Shown here in pieces: positions 9,198 to 16,914 of a DNA stretch of 64,000 bases; positions within the stretch are counted from its first letter, which is position 1, and each line of letters opens with the position of its first letter. Source of the stretch: Porticoccaceae bacterium (lineage in GTDB: Bacteria > Pseudomonadota > Gammaproteobacteria > Pseudomonadales > Porticoccaceae). A model generated the notes under the pieces. It was not told the DNA's origin and searched no databases. It worked only from the letters and a program-made list of their open reading frames with translations. The translations under genes were made by a program, and so were the position numbers. The stretch spans positions 30,635-94,634 of the forward strand of contig JALOAH010000003.1 of assembly GCA_023228865.1 (NCBI GenBank). The letters run 5' to 3'.

Positions 9198-9491
9198 CAG
9201 TTGTCTCGAATTTCATTGGTTTGGCAAGTCGCCAGATTTACAGGTTGCCCCTTGGCTGTCAAAGCCTCGATGTCAAGGGTTGGTTGGGCTGTCATTCTGC
9301 GGATAAATCCTGACACCGGCATGTTGTTAGACGATGATTCTAAAGCATCTCGACAGCGGTTGACACCAGCACCAGTCACCATTGTGGTGAAGTAGAAAAA
9401 ATTGCCGGCGAAGCAAGCACAGATTGCGAATTTTCTGCGTTCGTGGCAATCTGCTCGGCCTGACAGGTTCAAGATTTCTTAGGAGGGTTCC

Positions 9492-9854
9492 ATGTTTAAC
9501 AATAAATGTAATGGTCGTCATGTTTTGTTGGCGCTGGCGTTGTCTATGTCTGCCTCAGTAGCCTTTGCTGATAACTGCGGTGAAATTCCCCAGGCGCCCG
9601 AGCTGGTCAAAGGCGCCAGCTCTACAATGGAAGAGCTGGTGGCAAACAGCGAAAGTGTTAAAGCCTATATCGCCAGTGCCGATACCTTTCTCGACTGCCG
9701 CGACGCCTATGCCAAAACAGACGAGTTTAAAGGCCTGAATCAAGACGAGCAAAAAGCACTGATTGACACCAGCAATGAGTTGCTGGCCAAGCGCAACGCC
9801 ATTGGCGACAATTTCAATAAGGAAGTGGCTGCGTTTAAAGCTGCAAACCCTTAA
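9492..9854 (+). CDS. Small secreted protein of unknown function
   Basis: 120 residues with a clear signal peptide (HVLLALALSMSASVAFA, cleavage before DNCGEIP). The mature part is about 90 residues, helical and acidic, with two cysteines (NCGE, LDCRDAY) that could form one disulfide in the periplasm. A strong AGGAGGG ribosome site lies six bases before the ATG, suggesting high expression. The pattern (PELV.GAS.TMEELV..S..VKAYI...D.FL.C) looks like a conserved periplasmic family, but I cannot name it. It is divergent from the M16 peptidase gene. Confidence 0.75.
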   Translation: MFNNKCNGRHVLLALALSMSASVAFADNCGEIPQAPELVKGASSTMEELVANSESVKAYIASADTFLDCRDAYAKTDEFKGLNQDEQKALIDTSNELLAKRNAIGDNFNKEVAAFKAANP

Positions 9855-9895
9855 TCATTGAGGCGCGACCTGACAGTATCGCCCAGGCTTAACGG

Positions 9896-10789
9896 TTGCC
9901 CTGTTCTTCGCTAGTTGTGAAGAAAACAGCAGTTATTACCGGCGCTACGGGGGGAGTCGGGTCGGCTCTTGCCAGAGATCTTGCCCGCAGGGGCTATAGA
10001 CTGATTCTGCCCTGCCGCAATCCCGATAAATGCCAGACACTGGCTGAGAATATCAGGCTTGGCAATCCCGCAGCAGAACTGGAATTTATTCTCTGTGATC
10101 TGTCGGATTTAAACAGCGTTGCCCGCTGTGGCAGGAAAATCATTGCACGCCACCCCGTCATCGATGTGGTGATTGCCAACGCGGCCACGGTGGAGCCGCT
10201 GTTTGCCACCTCTGCCCAGGGCATAGAAAAAACCTTTGCGATCAATCATCTCGCCCACTTCGCTCTGCTCAGCTGGTTGCTGGATAACTTGTTCGTACAC
10301 TCCCGCATTATTGTCGTCGCTTCCTCTGCGGCGCGTTATGGCAGTGGGGCATTTCTCGACGATATTAATTACCGGCGCCGCAGCTATGGAATGTTTCGTG
10401 CCTACGCCAACAGCAAACTGGCCAATCTTGGCTGTGCGCGGCATTTTGCCCGAATGCTCGCCTCGCGGCAGATTGCCTGCTCCAGTATTCACCCGGGCCT
10501 GCTGGCAACCGACATCTGGCCAAGGAAAACCTTGCTGCAAAAATTGATTATTCCGATCTTGAAAAACCATTATTTTTGGCCACCGGAAACCGGCGCTCGA
10601 TTCATTTCCGAGCTGGCGTGTTCGGATTTTCATAGTGAAACCCAGGGGCACTTTATAATGGGCAAAGCGGTATCACCACCTTCGTCGCTGACGAAAGATT
10701 TCGAAAACCTCCTTCTGCAAACTAGCCTGGAACTTTGCGCTGAATATCTGCCCAGGGCGTCCAGGAACGTGGGGACAAAAAGTGTCTGA
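9896..10789 (+). CDS. Short-chain dehydrogenase/reductase
   Basis: A roughly 290-residue SDR of the retinol-dehydrogenase/protochlorophyllide-reductase-like branch. The Rossmann loop TGATGGVGSA, IANAATVEP (NAG equivalent), the catalytic serine in VVASSAARYG and YxxxK in YANSKLAN are all present, so it should bind NAD(P)H. Substrate unknown. The start is uncertain: TTG at 9896 has a weak AGG upstream, and GTG at 9917 would begin right before the beta-alpha-beta fold. It overlaps the next gene by 8 bases. Confidence 0.85.
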   Translation: MPCSSLVVKKTAVITGATGGVGSALARDLARRGYRLILPCRNPDKCQTLAENIRLGNPAAELEFILCDLSDLNSVARCGRKIIARHPVIDVVIANAATVEPLFATSAQGIEKTFAINHLAHFALLSWLLDNLFVHSRIIVVASSAARYGSGAFLDDINYRRRSYGMFRAYANSKLANLGCARHFARMLASRQIACSSIHPGLLATDIWPRKTLLQKLIIPILKNHYFWPPETGARFISELACSDFHSETQGHFIMGKAVSPPSSLTKDFENLLLQTSLELCAEYLPRASRNVGTKSV

Positions 10790-11057
10790 ATCCCATCAGC
10801 TTATTCTTTACACAGGCACCCTTTGCCATCTCTGCAAGGACGCCAAAAATATTTTGTACGGGGTATTGCCAGAGAATATTCATTTTATTGAAAGCAATAT
10901 TGACGATGATCCCCGCAATAAAAGCGCTTACGGCATGAGAATTCCGGTATTTGTCGTTAAAAGCAGCACTGGCGAGATTGCTGCCGAAAAAGACTGGCCT
11001 TTTACGCCGGGGCAGATCAGGAAAATCCTCGGGGATTATTGCTTGAATGGAGACTGA
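10782..11057 (+). CDS. Glutaredoxin-like (DUF836-type) protein
   Basis: A 91-residue thioredoxin-fold protein with a CxxC active site near the N-terminus (TLCHLCKDA) and the cis-proline signature RIPVF. The end is WPFTPGQIRKIL. It matches the small glutaredoxin family often annotated as DUF836 and is a likely cytoplasmic thiol-disulfide oxidoreductase. Start is GTG, inside the last codons of the SDR gene, so the two are coupled. Its target is unknown. Confidence 0.82.
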   Translation: MSESHQLILYTGTLCHLCKDAKNILYGVLPENIHFIESNIDDDPRNKSAYGMRIPVFVVKSSTGEIAAEKDWPFTPGQIRKILGDYCLNGD

Positions 11058-11162
11058 GGCACTGAGAGCCCGGTTGCGCCCGTTGCCGGAATTTTCACCC
11101 ACAAATTAGGTGACCCTGTTGAGGTGGCGCGAAAATGTGGATTGCTGTGGCAACAGGGTAGC

Positions 11163-12119
11163 TCAATCCGCCAGAACTGCACCAATCGCTGCGGCATCCA
11201 CCACATCCTCGGCCTTGCAGCCTCGGGACAAATCCAGCCAGGGTTTCGCCATGCCCTGGAGTATGGGGCCGATGGCATTGGCGCCGCCGAGGCGCTCGGC
11301 AATTTTATAGCCGATATTGCCGGCGTTGAGGTCGGGAAAAATAAACACATTGCAGCTGCCAGCAACCGGAGAGTTTTTGGCTTTTTTTGCCGCCACGTCG
11401 GGAACCAGAGCCGCATCAAATTGTAATTCGCCATCAATAGCCAGACTGGGGTTTAGATTGCGAACGATGGCGACAGAATCCCTGACTTTGTCGACACTGT
11501 CATGCTGAGCTGAACCCAGGGTGGAAAAGGACAACATGGCAACCTTGGGTATTTCACCGGTCAATTTGAAATGGGTGTCGGCACTGGCAATGGCAATTTC
11601 GGCGAGCTGTTGTGAAGATGGCGCCGGATTGACAGCGCAATCGCCAAAGGTGAAGGCTTTGTCGGGCCATTCCATCAGAAAAACACTGGAGACCAGATTG
11701 GTTCCCGGCGCCAGGCCAACGCCCCTGATGCCGGCGCGCAGCACGTCCGCTGTCGTTGCCAGCGAACCGGCAATGCCGGCATCCACATAGCCAGCTTTCA
11801 GAAGTACAGCGGCAAGGAGCAGGGGGTCTTTCAGCGCTTCCCTGGCATCAGCGACACTGAGGTTTTTTTTCCGTTGGCTTTCCGCGTACAGATCTGCGGC
11901 TCTTTCGAGCCATTGTTGGGCGTCGGGGTGTTCGAAAAATACCTCACAGCAGATTTCGCTGCCAGGGTTGAGAACAACGGGGGTACAGAGGTTCAGTTCA
12001 GCCAGTTTGGCAATGGCCTCAATAACCCTGGGATCGCTCTGCTCGGGGAAAATAACCCGTTTTCTGTTTTCCTGTGCCTGTTGTCTCAATGTTGCCAGCA
12101 CGGATGGCTTAACAGTCAT
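11163..12119 (-). CDS. pta: Phosphate acetyltransferase, short form
   Basis: A roughly 318-residue phosphotransacetylase interconverting acetyl-CoA and acetyl phosphate. It covers only the catalytic domain (short Pta), without the N-terminal regulatory domains of the E. coli enzyme. Motifs: RVIFPEQSDPRV, GIAGSLATTADVLRAG, PGTNLVSSVFLM, MLSFSTLGSA and VFIFPDLNAGNIGYK. The ATG at 12119 is preferred for its GGGAAAG site over the GTG two codons earlier. It is the last gene of the crotonase-AtuA operon, with no ackA nearby. A phosphate butyryltransferase with another acyl-CoA preference is possible. Confidence 0.85.
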   Translation of the reverse strand: MTVKPSVLATLRQQAQENRKRVIFPEQSDPRVIEAIAKLAELNLCTPVVLNPGSEICCEVFFEHPDAQQWLERAADLYAESQRKKNLSVADAREALKDPLLLAAVLLKAGYVDAGIAGSLATTADVLRAGIRGVGLAPGTNLVSSVFLMEWPDKAFTFGDCAVNPAPSSQQLAEIAIASADTHFKLTGEIPKVAMLSFSTLGSAQHDSVDKVRDSVAIVRNLNPSLAIDGELQFDAALVPDVAAKKAKNSPVAGSCNVFIFPDLNAGNIGYKIAERLGGANAIGPILQGMAKPWLDLSRGCKAEDVVDAAAIGAVLAD

Positions 12120-12149
12120 GGTCACTTTCCCAAAGCAGTTTACGAAGGT

Positions 12150-12488
12150 TTATTGTTGTTGCAAAAGCTCGTCGGGCACATCCATGGTCAGGTGTAGCAG
12201 CCCCAGACCGTGAACTTTACCCTGGGCGTCGGTAATCAGGGTTTCGGTGCCACCGCCGCCAAGGGAGTCGTCGAGAAGAAAATTCAGCGCCTGGAGGTTG
12301 GGTATCTCGAAACGGGTTACCTTGCCAAAACAGATTTCCTTGAAGTAATTCTTGACGACTTCAGCGGTGAGGTTCTTTTCCAGAAACTCATAGATTGCCG
12401 GAGTTTTTGCCATGATGCCGATATTGCTGCCGTCGCCTTTGTCACCGGAGCGGGCGATGGCGATTTCCATTAATTGAACCTTAGCCAT
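12150..12488 (-). CDS. AtuA-related C-terminal domain protein
   Basis: A 112-residue protein matching the C-terminal domain of AtuA-like proteins: LMEIAIARSGDKGDGSNIGIMAKTP at the start and SLGGGGTETLITDAQGK in the second half. In AtuA proteins of many bacteria this domain is fused to the DUF1446 domain. Here it is a separate gene starting 2 bases after the large subunit's stop, with AGGAAG as ribosome site inside the upstream gene. It probably forms a complex with the product of the upstream gene. Confidence 0.85.
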   Translation of the reverse strand: MAKVQLMEIAIARSGDKGDGSNIGIMAKTPAIYEFLEKNLTAEVVKNYFKEICFGKVTRFEIPNLQALNFLLDDSLGGGGTETLITDAQGKVHGLGLLHLTMDVPDELLQQQ

Positions 12489-12490
12489 GT

Positions 12491-13861
12491 TTAAACTTCC
12501 TCAACCTTGTAATGAGTGGTGATCAGCTTTTTGTCGATCAGTGCTGGCCAGTAACCAACGACCTCGGTGGCGCGGGGGCGGCCACCGGCAAAACCGGTAA
12601 CACCGGGAGGGCCGGAGGTGATCAGCGGAGCGATTTCCATGCCGAGAAGATTGAGAGCATTGGCATCCTGACCTCTGGCGCCGATCCGCAGCATAATCTC
12701 GTGGGGTTGTTCGAGAGCGGGTACAAGACCTTTGTACATGACATTGGTGCCAAAGAGCTCAACAAAGCGGTCTTCTTCAGGAATTTCGACGCCGTGCATG
12801 GCGACCCGCTTGAATACCATATCCGCAAGCACGTGGGCTTTTTCGATGGCATCTGGCCCGCCAATACAGAGTGTGCCGAGAATTTTGTAGCCGCTGGCGT
12901 AAGAAATTGACGCTTTATAGGTGGGCGTCGGTGGGCGACCCTTGATGCCGGAAATAGCAACGCGGTCTTCTCCAGCCTGGCTGATGTTGATGGTGGTGAA
13001 ATCGGCAATGCAGTCAGGTCCCAGATAGTTTTTCGGATCACCCAACTCATAGAGCAGCTGTGAAGTGACGGTTTCAACAGAAACCAGGCCGCCGGTATTG
13101 TCGTGTTTGGTGACCACGAAGCTGCCATCAGCACTGGCTTCGACAATGGGGTAGCCTATACGGGCAAAATCTTTCACTTTGCGCCAGTCGGCATAGTTGC
13201 CACCGGTACACTGGGGGCCGCATTCCATGATATGACCCATGATGGTGGCCGAGGCAATCTTGTCGTAGTCTTCCATGGACCAGCCGAACTCGTATACCAG
13301 GGGCGCAACCACCAGTGACGGATCGCTGGCGCGACCGGTAATAACGATATCTGCACCTGCCGCCAGGGCTTCGACGATTGGCTGGGCGCCAATGTAGACA
13401 TTGGCGCTGCTGATGCGGTCGCGAATGATGGCAATGTCTTCTCCGGTGTCGAGGTTGGCAAGCTTTTCGCCGCCGCCGGTGATTTCATCAAGACGATCCA
13501 TAATGTCATCGCCTTCAATGATGGCGATTTTAATACCGCTCAGACCCAGTTCCTTGACAACTTTTTTGGTGGCTTCAAGGCAGGCGCGGGGGTTAACGCC
13601 GCCAGCGTTGGCAATAATTTTGATACCTTTTTCTTTGCAGGTGGGCAGAATTCTTTTCACCATCGGCGGAAAGTCCATGGCGTAGCCGGTTTCCGGCTTG
13701 CGCATTCTCTGCTTTTGCATGATGCTCATGGTGATTTCAGCGAGGTAATCAAAAGTCAGGTAATCAACCGGGCCTTCTTCCACCAGGCGTATTGGCCCCA
13801 GCAGACTGTCGCCCCAGAATCCCTGTGCGTTTGCGACTCGCACAATTTTGTTTTCACTCAT
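12491..13861 (-). CDS. AtuA family (DUF1446) acyl-CoA metabolism protein
   Basis: A 456-residue DUF1446 protein, the family of AtuA from the acyclic terpene utilisation pathway. Recognised from the N-terminal VRVANAQGFWGDS, KIIANAGGVNPRACLEA, GADIVITGRASDPSLVVAPL and the end FAGGRPRATEVVGYWPALIDK. The biochemical role is not settled; relatives sit with acyl-CoA carboxylases and crotonases for geranyl- or other branched acyl-CoA breakdown. Start has GAGGAAAAAA upstream. Neighbours are a crotonase (60 bases upstream) and the detached C-terminal domain (2 bases downstream). Confidence 0.87.
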   Translation of the reverse strand: MSENKIVRVANAQGFWGDSLLGPIRLVEEGPVDYLTFDYLAEITMSIMQKQRMRKPETGYAMDFPPMVKRILPTCKEKGIKIIANAGGVNPRACLEATKKVVKELGLSGIKIAIIEGDDIMDRLDEITGGGEKLANLDTGEDIAIIRDRISSANVYIGAQPIVEALAAGADIVITGRASDPSLVVAPLVYEFGWSMEDYDKIASATIMGHIMECGPQCTGGNYADWRKVKDFARIGYPIVEASADGSFVVTKHDNTGGLVSVETVTSQLLYELGDPKNYLGPDCIADFTTINISQAGEDRVAISGIKGRPPTPTYKASISYASGYKILGTLCIGGPDAIEKAHVLADMVFKRVAMHGVEIPEEDRFVELFGTNVMYKGLVPALEQPHEIMLRIGARGQDANALNLLGMEIAPLITSGPPGVTGFAGGRPRATEVVGYWPALIDKKLITTHYKVEEV

Positions 13862-13921
13862 GATTTTTTCCTCGTTGGTGTCATGGAATAGGTAGTGGTG
13901 GTAGCGGTGCCAGCGGCGGTG

Positions 13922-14707
13922 CTACCAGTTTGGCGCTCTTTTTTCCAGAAAGGCACTGAGTCCTTCCCGGCCTTCGTGGGAGTCCCGCACATCGGCAATA
14001 AACTTGATGGTGTACTGAACCATGGTTTCGTCGACATCCCCCTGAGCCACGTCAAAAACCAGTTGCTTGGCTTTGGCCAGCCCCCGGGGAGCGTTTTTCA
14101 GCAGAGTATCGGCTATTTCTTCAATTTTCGCATCGAGCTGCTCGTCAGTGTCAACGACCTCACTGAGAAAGCCCAGTGCCTGTGCCCATTGGGCGTCGAC
14201 CATTTCACCGGTCATAAAAAGACGGCGGGCGGCTTTTTCGCCGATGGTTCTCACCACATAAGGGGAGATCGTGGCAGGCAGCATGCCGATCTTGATTTCG
14301 CTGAGAGCCAGGCGAGCCTTGGTGGTGCCAATGGCAATATCGCAGCAGCACACCAGGCCGACACCGCCGCCCATGGCCGCGCCCTGAACTCTGGCGATGG
14401 TGGGCTTGGGCAAAAAATTCAGTGTGTGCATGAGTTTGGCGAGCTGGCCGCCGTCAGCAAGGTTTTCCTCATAGGTGTTGCTGCCCATGCGGCGCATATA
14501 GTTGATGTCACCACCCGCCGAGAAGCTTTTGCCGTTGCTGGCGAGCACCACCACTTTGACGTTGGGATTTGTTGCGGCATCTTCAAGGGCGGCAATCAGC
14601 CTGACCACTTGATGGTCGTCAAAGGCGTTGTGAATCTCGGGACGGTTCATGGTCAGGTGCAACACACCCTTTGGCGTTAATTCCTGCAGCAGTGCATTTT
14701 CGGACAT
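13922..14707 (-). CDS. Enoyl-CoA hydratase/isomerase (crotonase) family protein
   Basis: A 261-residue crotonase with the oxyanion-hole segments FSAGGDINYM and RVQGAAMGGGVGLVCCCDIAIG. After the second, ARLALSEIKIGMLPATISPYV carries a conserved acidic residue; the position usually held by the first catalytic Glu is replaced by VGLV. It may therefore be an isomerase or a methylglutaconyl/isohexenylglutaconyl-CoA-type hydratase rather than a straight-chain hydratase; this is inference. It is the first gene of the minus-strand operon leading into the AtuA genes and pta, and starts at an ATG with AAGAG upstream. Confidence 0.88.
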   Translation of the reverse strand: MSENALLQELTPKGVLHLTMNRPEIHNAFDDHQVVRLIAALEDAATNPNVKVVVLASNGKSFSAGGDINYMRRMGSNTYEENLADGGQLAKLMHTLNFLPKPTIARVQGAAMGGGVGLVCCCDIAIGTTKARLALSEIKIGMLPATISPYVVRTIGEKAARRLFMTGEMVDAQWAQALGFLSEVVDTDEQLDAKIEEIADTLLKNAPRGLAKAKQLVFDVAQGDVDETMVQYTIKFIADVRDSHEGREGLSAFLEKRAPNW

Positions 14708-15017
14708 CTGGAAACTCTTTTCTTGGCAACGGGTCTGGGGCGAAGGTTGCTGGATTGGCGCAGTGTCGATTCGGCGTCCTGATCGCTGGCAAGCGATTTA
14801 GTACGCAACCTTGCAAAAGGTCAACAATATAACGGTAGACATCTTTACGGTCAATTCAAAACAACATGGAGACGATGATTTTCTCTAGGTTTCAGTATTC
14901 ATTGAATGCCTTGTCTTTCATTTTTGACCTAGGCATTATGAGCCACTTGGTACTTTAGCTTACAATAATTTTTCCCTATTGACCCTATACGACGCGGTTT
15001 ATATCCAAGGAATATCC
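14708..15017. other. Divergent intergenic region
   Basis: Lies between the minus-strand crotonase operon and the plus-strand MDR oxidoreductase. The right half (about 14820-14990) is AT-rich, as expected for two divergent promoters, with several TTGAC- and TATA-like words but no clear -35/-10 pair that I would defend. No gene is seen. Confidence 0.4.
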
Positions 15018-16019
15018 ATGAAAGTAATTGCATTAAAAAAACCTGGCGGCCTCGACAATCTGGTAGTGGAGGAAAGGGCAGAACCCCAACCTAAAACCGG
15101 AGAAATTTTGGTAAGATGGCGAGCCAGCTCATTGAATTACCACGATTATATTGTCGCCAAAGGCGGTATTCCGGTGATTCATGACCGCATTCCCATGTCC
15201 GATGGCGCCGGTGAAGTGGTGGCTGTGGGCGAGGGCGTTACCCAATGGCAGCCCGGGGATAAAGTGATGTCGCTGTTCTACCCCCAATGGCTTGAAGGCA
15301 GGCCAGGAACAGCGAAGCTTGCCGCGTTGACGGGGGAAACCATTGACGGTTGTGCAGTTGAGCTGGCCTGTCTCCCTGAAAGCGCCGTAACTGCCATGCC
15401 TGTCGGGTTAACTTTTGCCGAAGCCGCCACCTTGCCCTGTGCCGGTGTCACCGCCTGGCGGGCGCTGATGGTCGAGGGCGGCCTCAAGGCGGGAGACACA
15501 GTCTTGGTTCAGGGCACCGGCGGCATGTCTATGATTGCATTGCAGCTCGCCAAGGCTGCCGGCGCTTATGTGTTTGCCACCTCGTCATCGGACGACAAGC
15601 TGGAGCGCTTGAAAGCCCTGGGAGCGGACGAACTGGTTAACTACAGAACAGATTCGGACTGGGGCAAAACCATCAACCGACTTTCCGGCGGCGGTGTCGA
15701 TCATGTCCTCGACGCTGGCGGCGGCGCCACACTGAATCAGTCCGTAGAGGCTGCGCGAGTTGATGGCAAAGTGACCCTGATCGGTATTCTCGGCGGCAGA
15801 ACGGCCACTGTCGATGTGCCAGCGCTGTTTTTCAAACACCTTCATATCAATGGTATCGCCGTCGGCAGCGCCGCCATGCAGCGAGATCTGGTGGCGGCGA
15901 TGAATGTCAACCATATCAAGCCGGTACTGGATCGATCGTTTCCCCTGGAGGCTCTTGGCGACGCCTTCCGCTATCAGGAAACCAATGCTCATTTTGGCAA
16001 GATTGTTGTTGAGTTCTAA
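15018..16019 (+). CDS. MDR family NAD(P)-dependent alcohol dehydrogenase / quinone oxidoreductase
   Basis: A 333-residue medium-chain dehydrogenase/reductase. The GroES-like N-terminal half includes RASSLNYHDYIVAKGG and MSDGAGEVVAVGEGV. The nucleotide fold has VLVQGTGGMSMIALQLAKAAGA, a G-x-G-x-x-S/G variant loop. Cysteines of the structural zinc lobe are absent, placing it with zinc-independent MDRs of the quinone-oxidoreductase type. The frame is open to 14979, but the ATG at 15018 with AAGGA upstream is the better start. The substrate cannot be deduced; it stands alone. Confidence 0.88.
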   Translation: MKVIALKKPGGLDNLVVEERAEPQPKTGEILVRWRASSLNYHDYIVAKGGIPVIHDRIPMSDGAGEVVAVGEGVTQWQPGDKVMSLFYPQWLEGRPGTAKLAALTGETIDGCAVELACLPESAVTAMPVGLTFAEAATLPCAGVTAWRALMVEGGLKAGDTVLVQGTGGMSMIALQLAKAAGAYVFATSSSDDKLERLKALGADELVNYRTDSDWGKTINRLSGGGVDHVLDAGGGATLNQSVEAARVDGKVTLIGILGGRTATVDVPALFFKHLHINGIAVGSAAMQRDLVAAMNVNHIKPVLDRSFPLEALGDAFRYQETNAHFGKIVVEF

Positions 16020-16077
16020 TTGAAGTCAACAAATTCGGCCAAAGTACCTCTCGCCGCCAACCTCTCGCCGCCGACCT

Positions 16078-16914
16078 TCAGAGGTCTCTTAAATTAAAGA
16101 GCCTGGCGGCATTTTCACAGGTTGCAGTGGCGATTTCGCTGTAGGACTGCCCTCGGCAGCGGGCAATGGTTGCAACGATTTCCGTCAAGTGAGCAGGCTC
16201 GTTGCGATTATTTTTGGGCTTCGGTTTTAATGATCGCGGCAACAGATAGGGGGCATCCGTTTCCACCAGCAGCCTGTCCAGGGGAATATCGGCCACCAGT
16301 TGTTGCAGTTCAAGACCGCGGCGTTCATCGCAAATCCAGCCAGTAATGCCCACATAGAGACCGAGATCCAGATAGTTGTGCAATGAGGCCTCATCGCCAG
16401 TAAAGCAGTGAATAACCGCTGCAGGCAGGCTTGAGCCGGCCGCCTTGAGTATATCCAGTTGAGTGGCGTGGGCGTCACGCTCGTGCAGGAAAAGGGGCAA
16501 ACCCACAGTGGCCGCCAGCCCCAGCTGCCCCTGAAAAGCCTCGATTTGCTGTGCGGGCGTTGAAAAGTTGCGATTGAAATCGAGGCCGGTTTCCCCCACG
16601 GCAACGACCACATCGGAATTCTCGGCAATGAGCTGGTGAAGCTGTTTGGCAGTTCCCTGACTCCAGCTCGAAGCCTCGTGGGGGTGGACGCCTGCGGTAG
16701 CGTAGAGCATTCCGGGAAAATCTGTGGCGAACTGGCGGCACAGGGCTATGGCCTCGCGGCTGGCGCCAAGGCTCGTGCCGGTGACCATGCAGGCCGTCAC
16801 TCCGACTCGCCGCGCACTTTCTAGGACGGCCGCGCAATCTGTGCTGAAGCGTTTGTTGGCCAGGTTGATGCCAATATCGATCAGCGCCGGTTTATGTTCA
16901 GAGGTCTCGGTCAC
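16078..16914 (-). CDS. tatD: TatD family metal-dependent DNase
   Basis: A 278-residue TIM-barrel hydrolase close to true E. coli TatD rather than YcfH/YjjV: DIGINLANKRF, TAGVHPHEAS, GETGLDFNRNFSTPAQQIEAF, VIHCFTGDEASL, YVGITGWICDERRGLELQ, ETDAPYLLPRSL and NEPAHLTEIV. The metal ligands (HPH, E, H, D) are in place. TatD is a 3'-5' exonuclease linked to DNA repair. The start overlaps the stop of slt by 4 bases, so the two are co-expressed. Confidence 0.93.
   Translation of the reverse strand: MTETSEHKPALIDIGINLANKRFSTDCAAVLESARRVGVTACMVTGTSLGASREAIALCRQFATDFPGMLYATAGVHPHEASSWSQGTAKQLHQLIAENSDVVVAVGETGLDFNRNFSTPAQQIEAFQGQLGLAATVGLPLFLHERDAHATQLDILKAAGSSLPAAVIHCFTGDEASLHNYLDLGLYVGITGWICDERRGLELQQLVADIPLDRLLVETDAPYLLPRSLKPKPKNNRNEPAHLTEIVATIARCRGQSYSEIATATCENAARLFNLRDL

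Noticed and set aside
11112..11160. ACCCTGTTG ... CAACAGGGT pairing downstream of the glutaredoxin-like and pta genes
   Set aside because: Nine pairs but a loop of about 29 bases and no T-run; could be chance between two converging genes.
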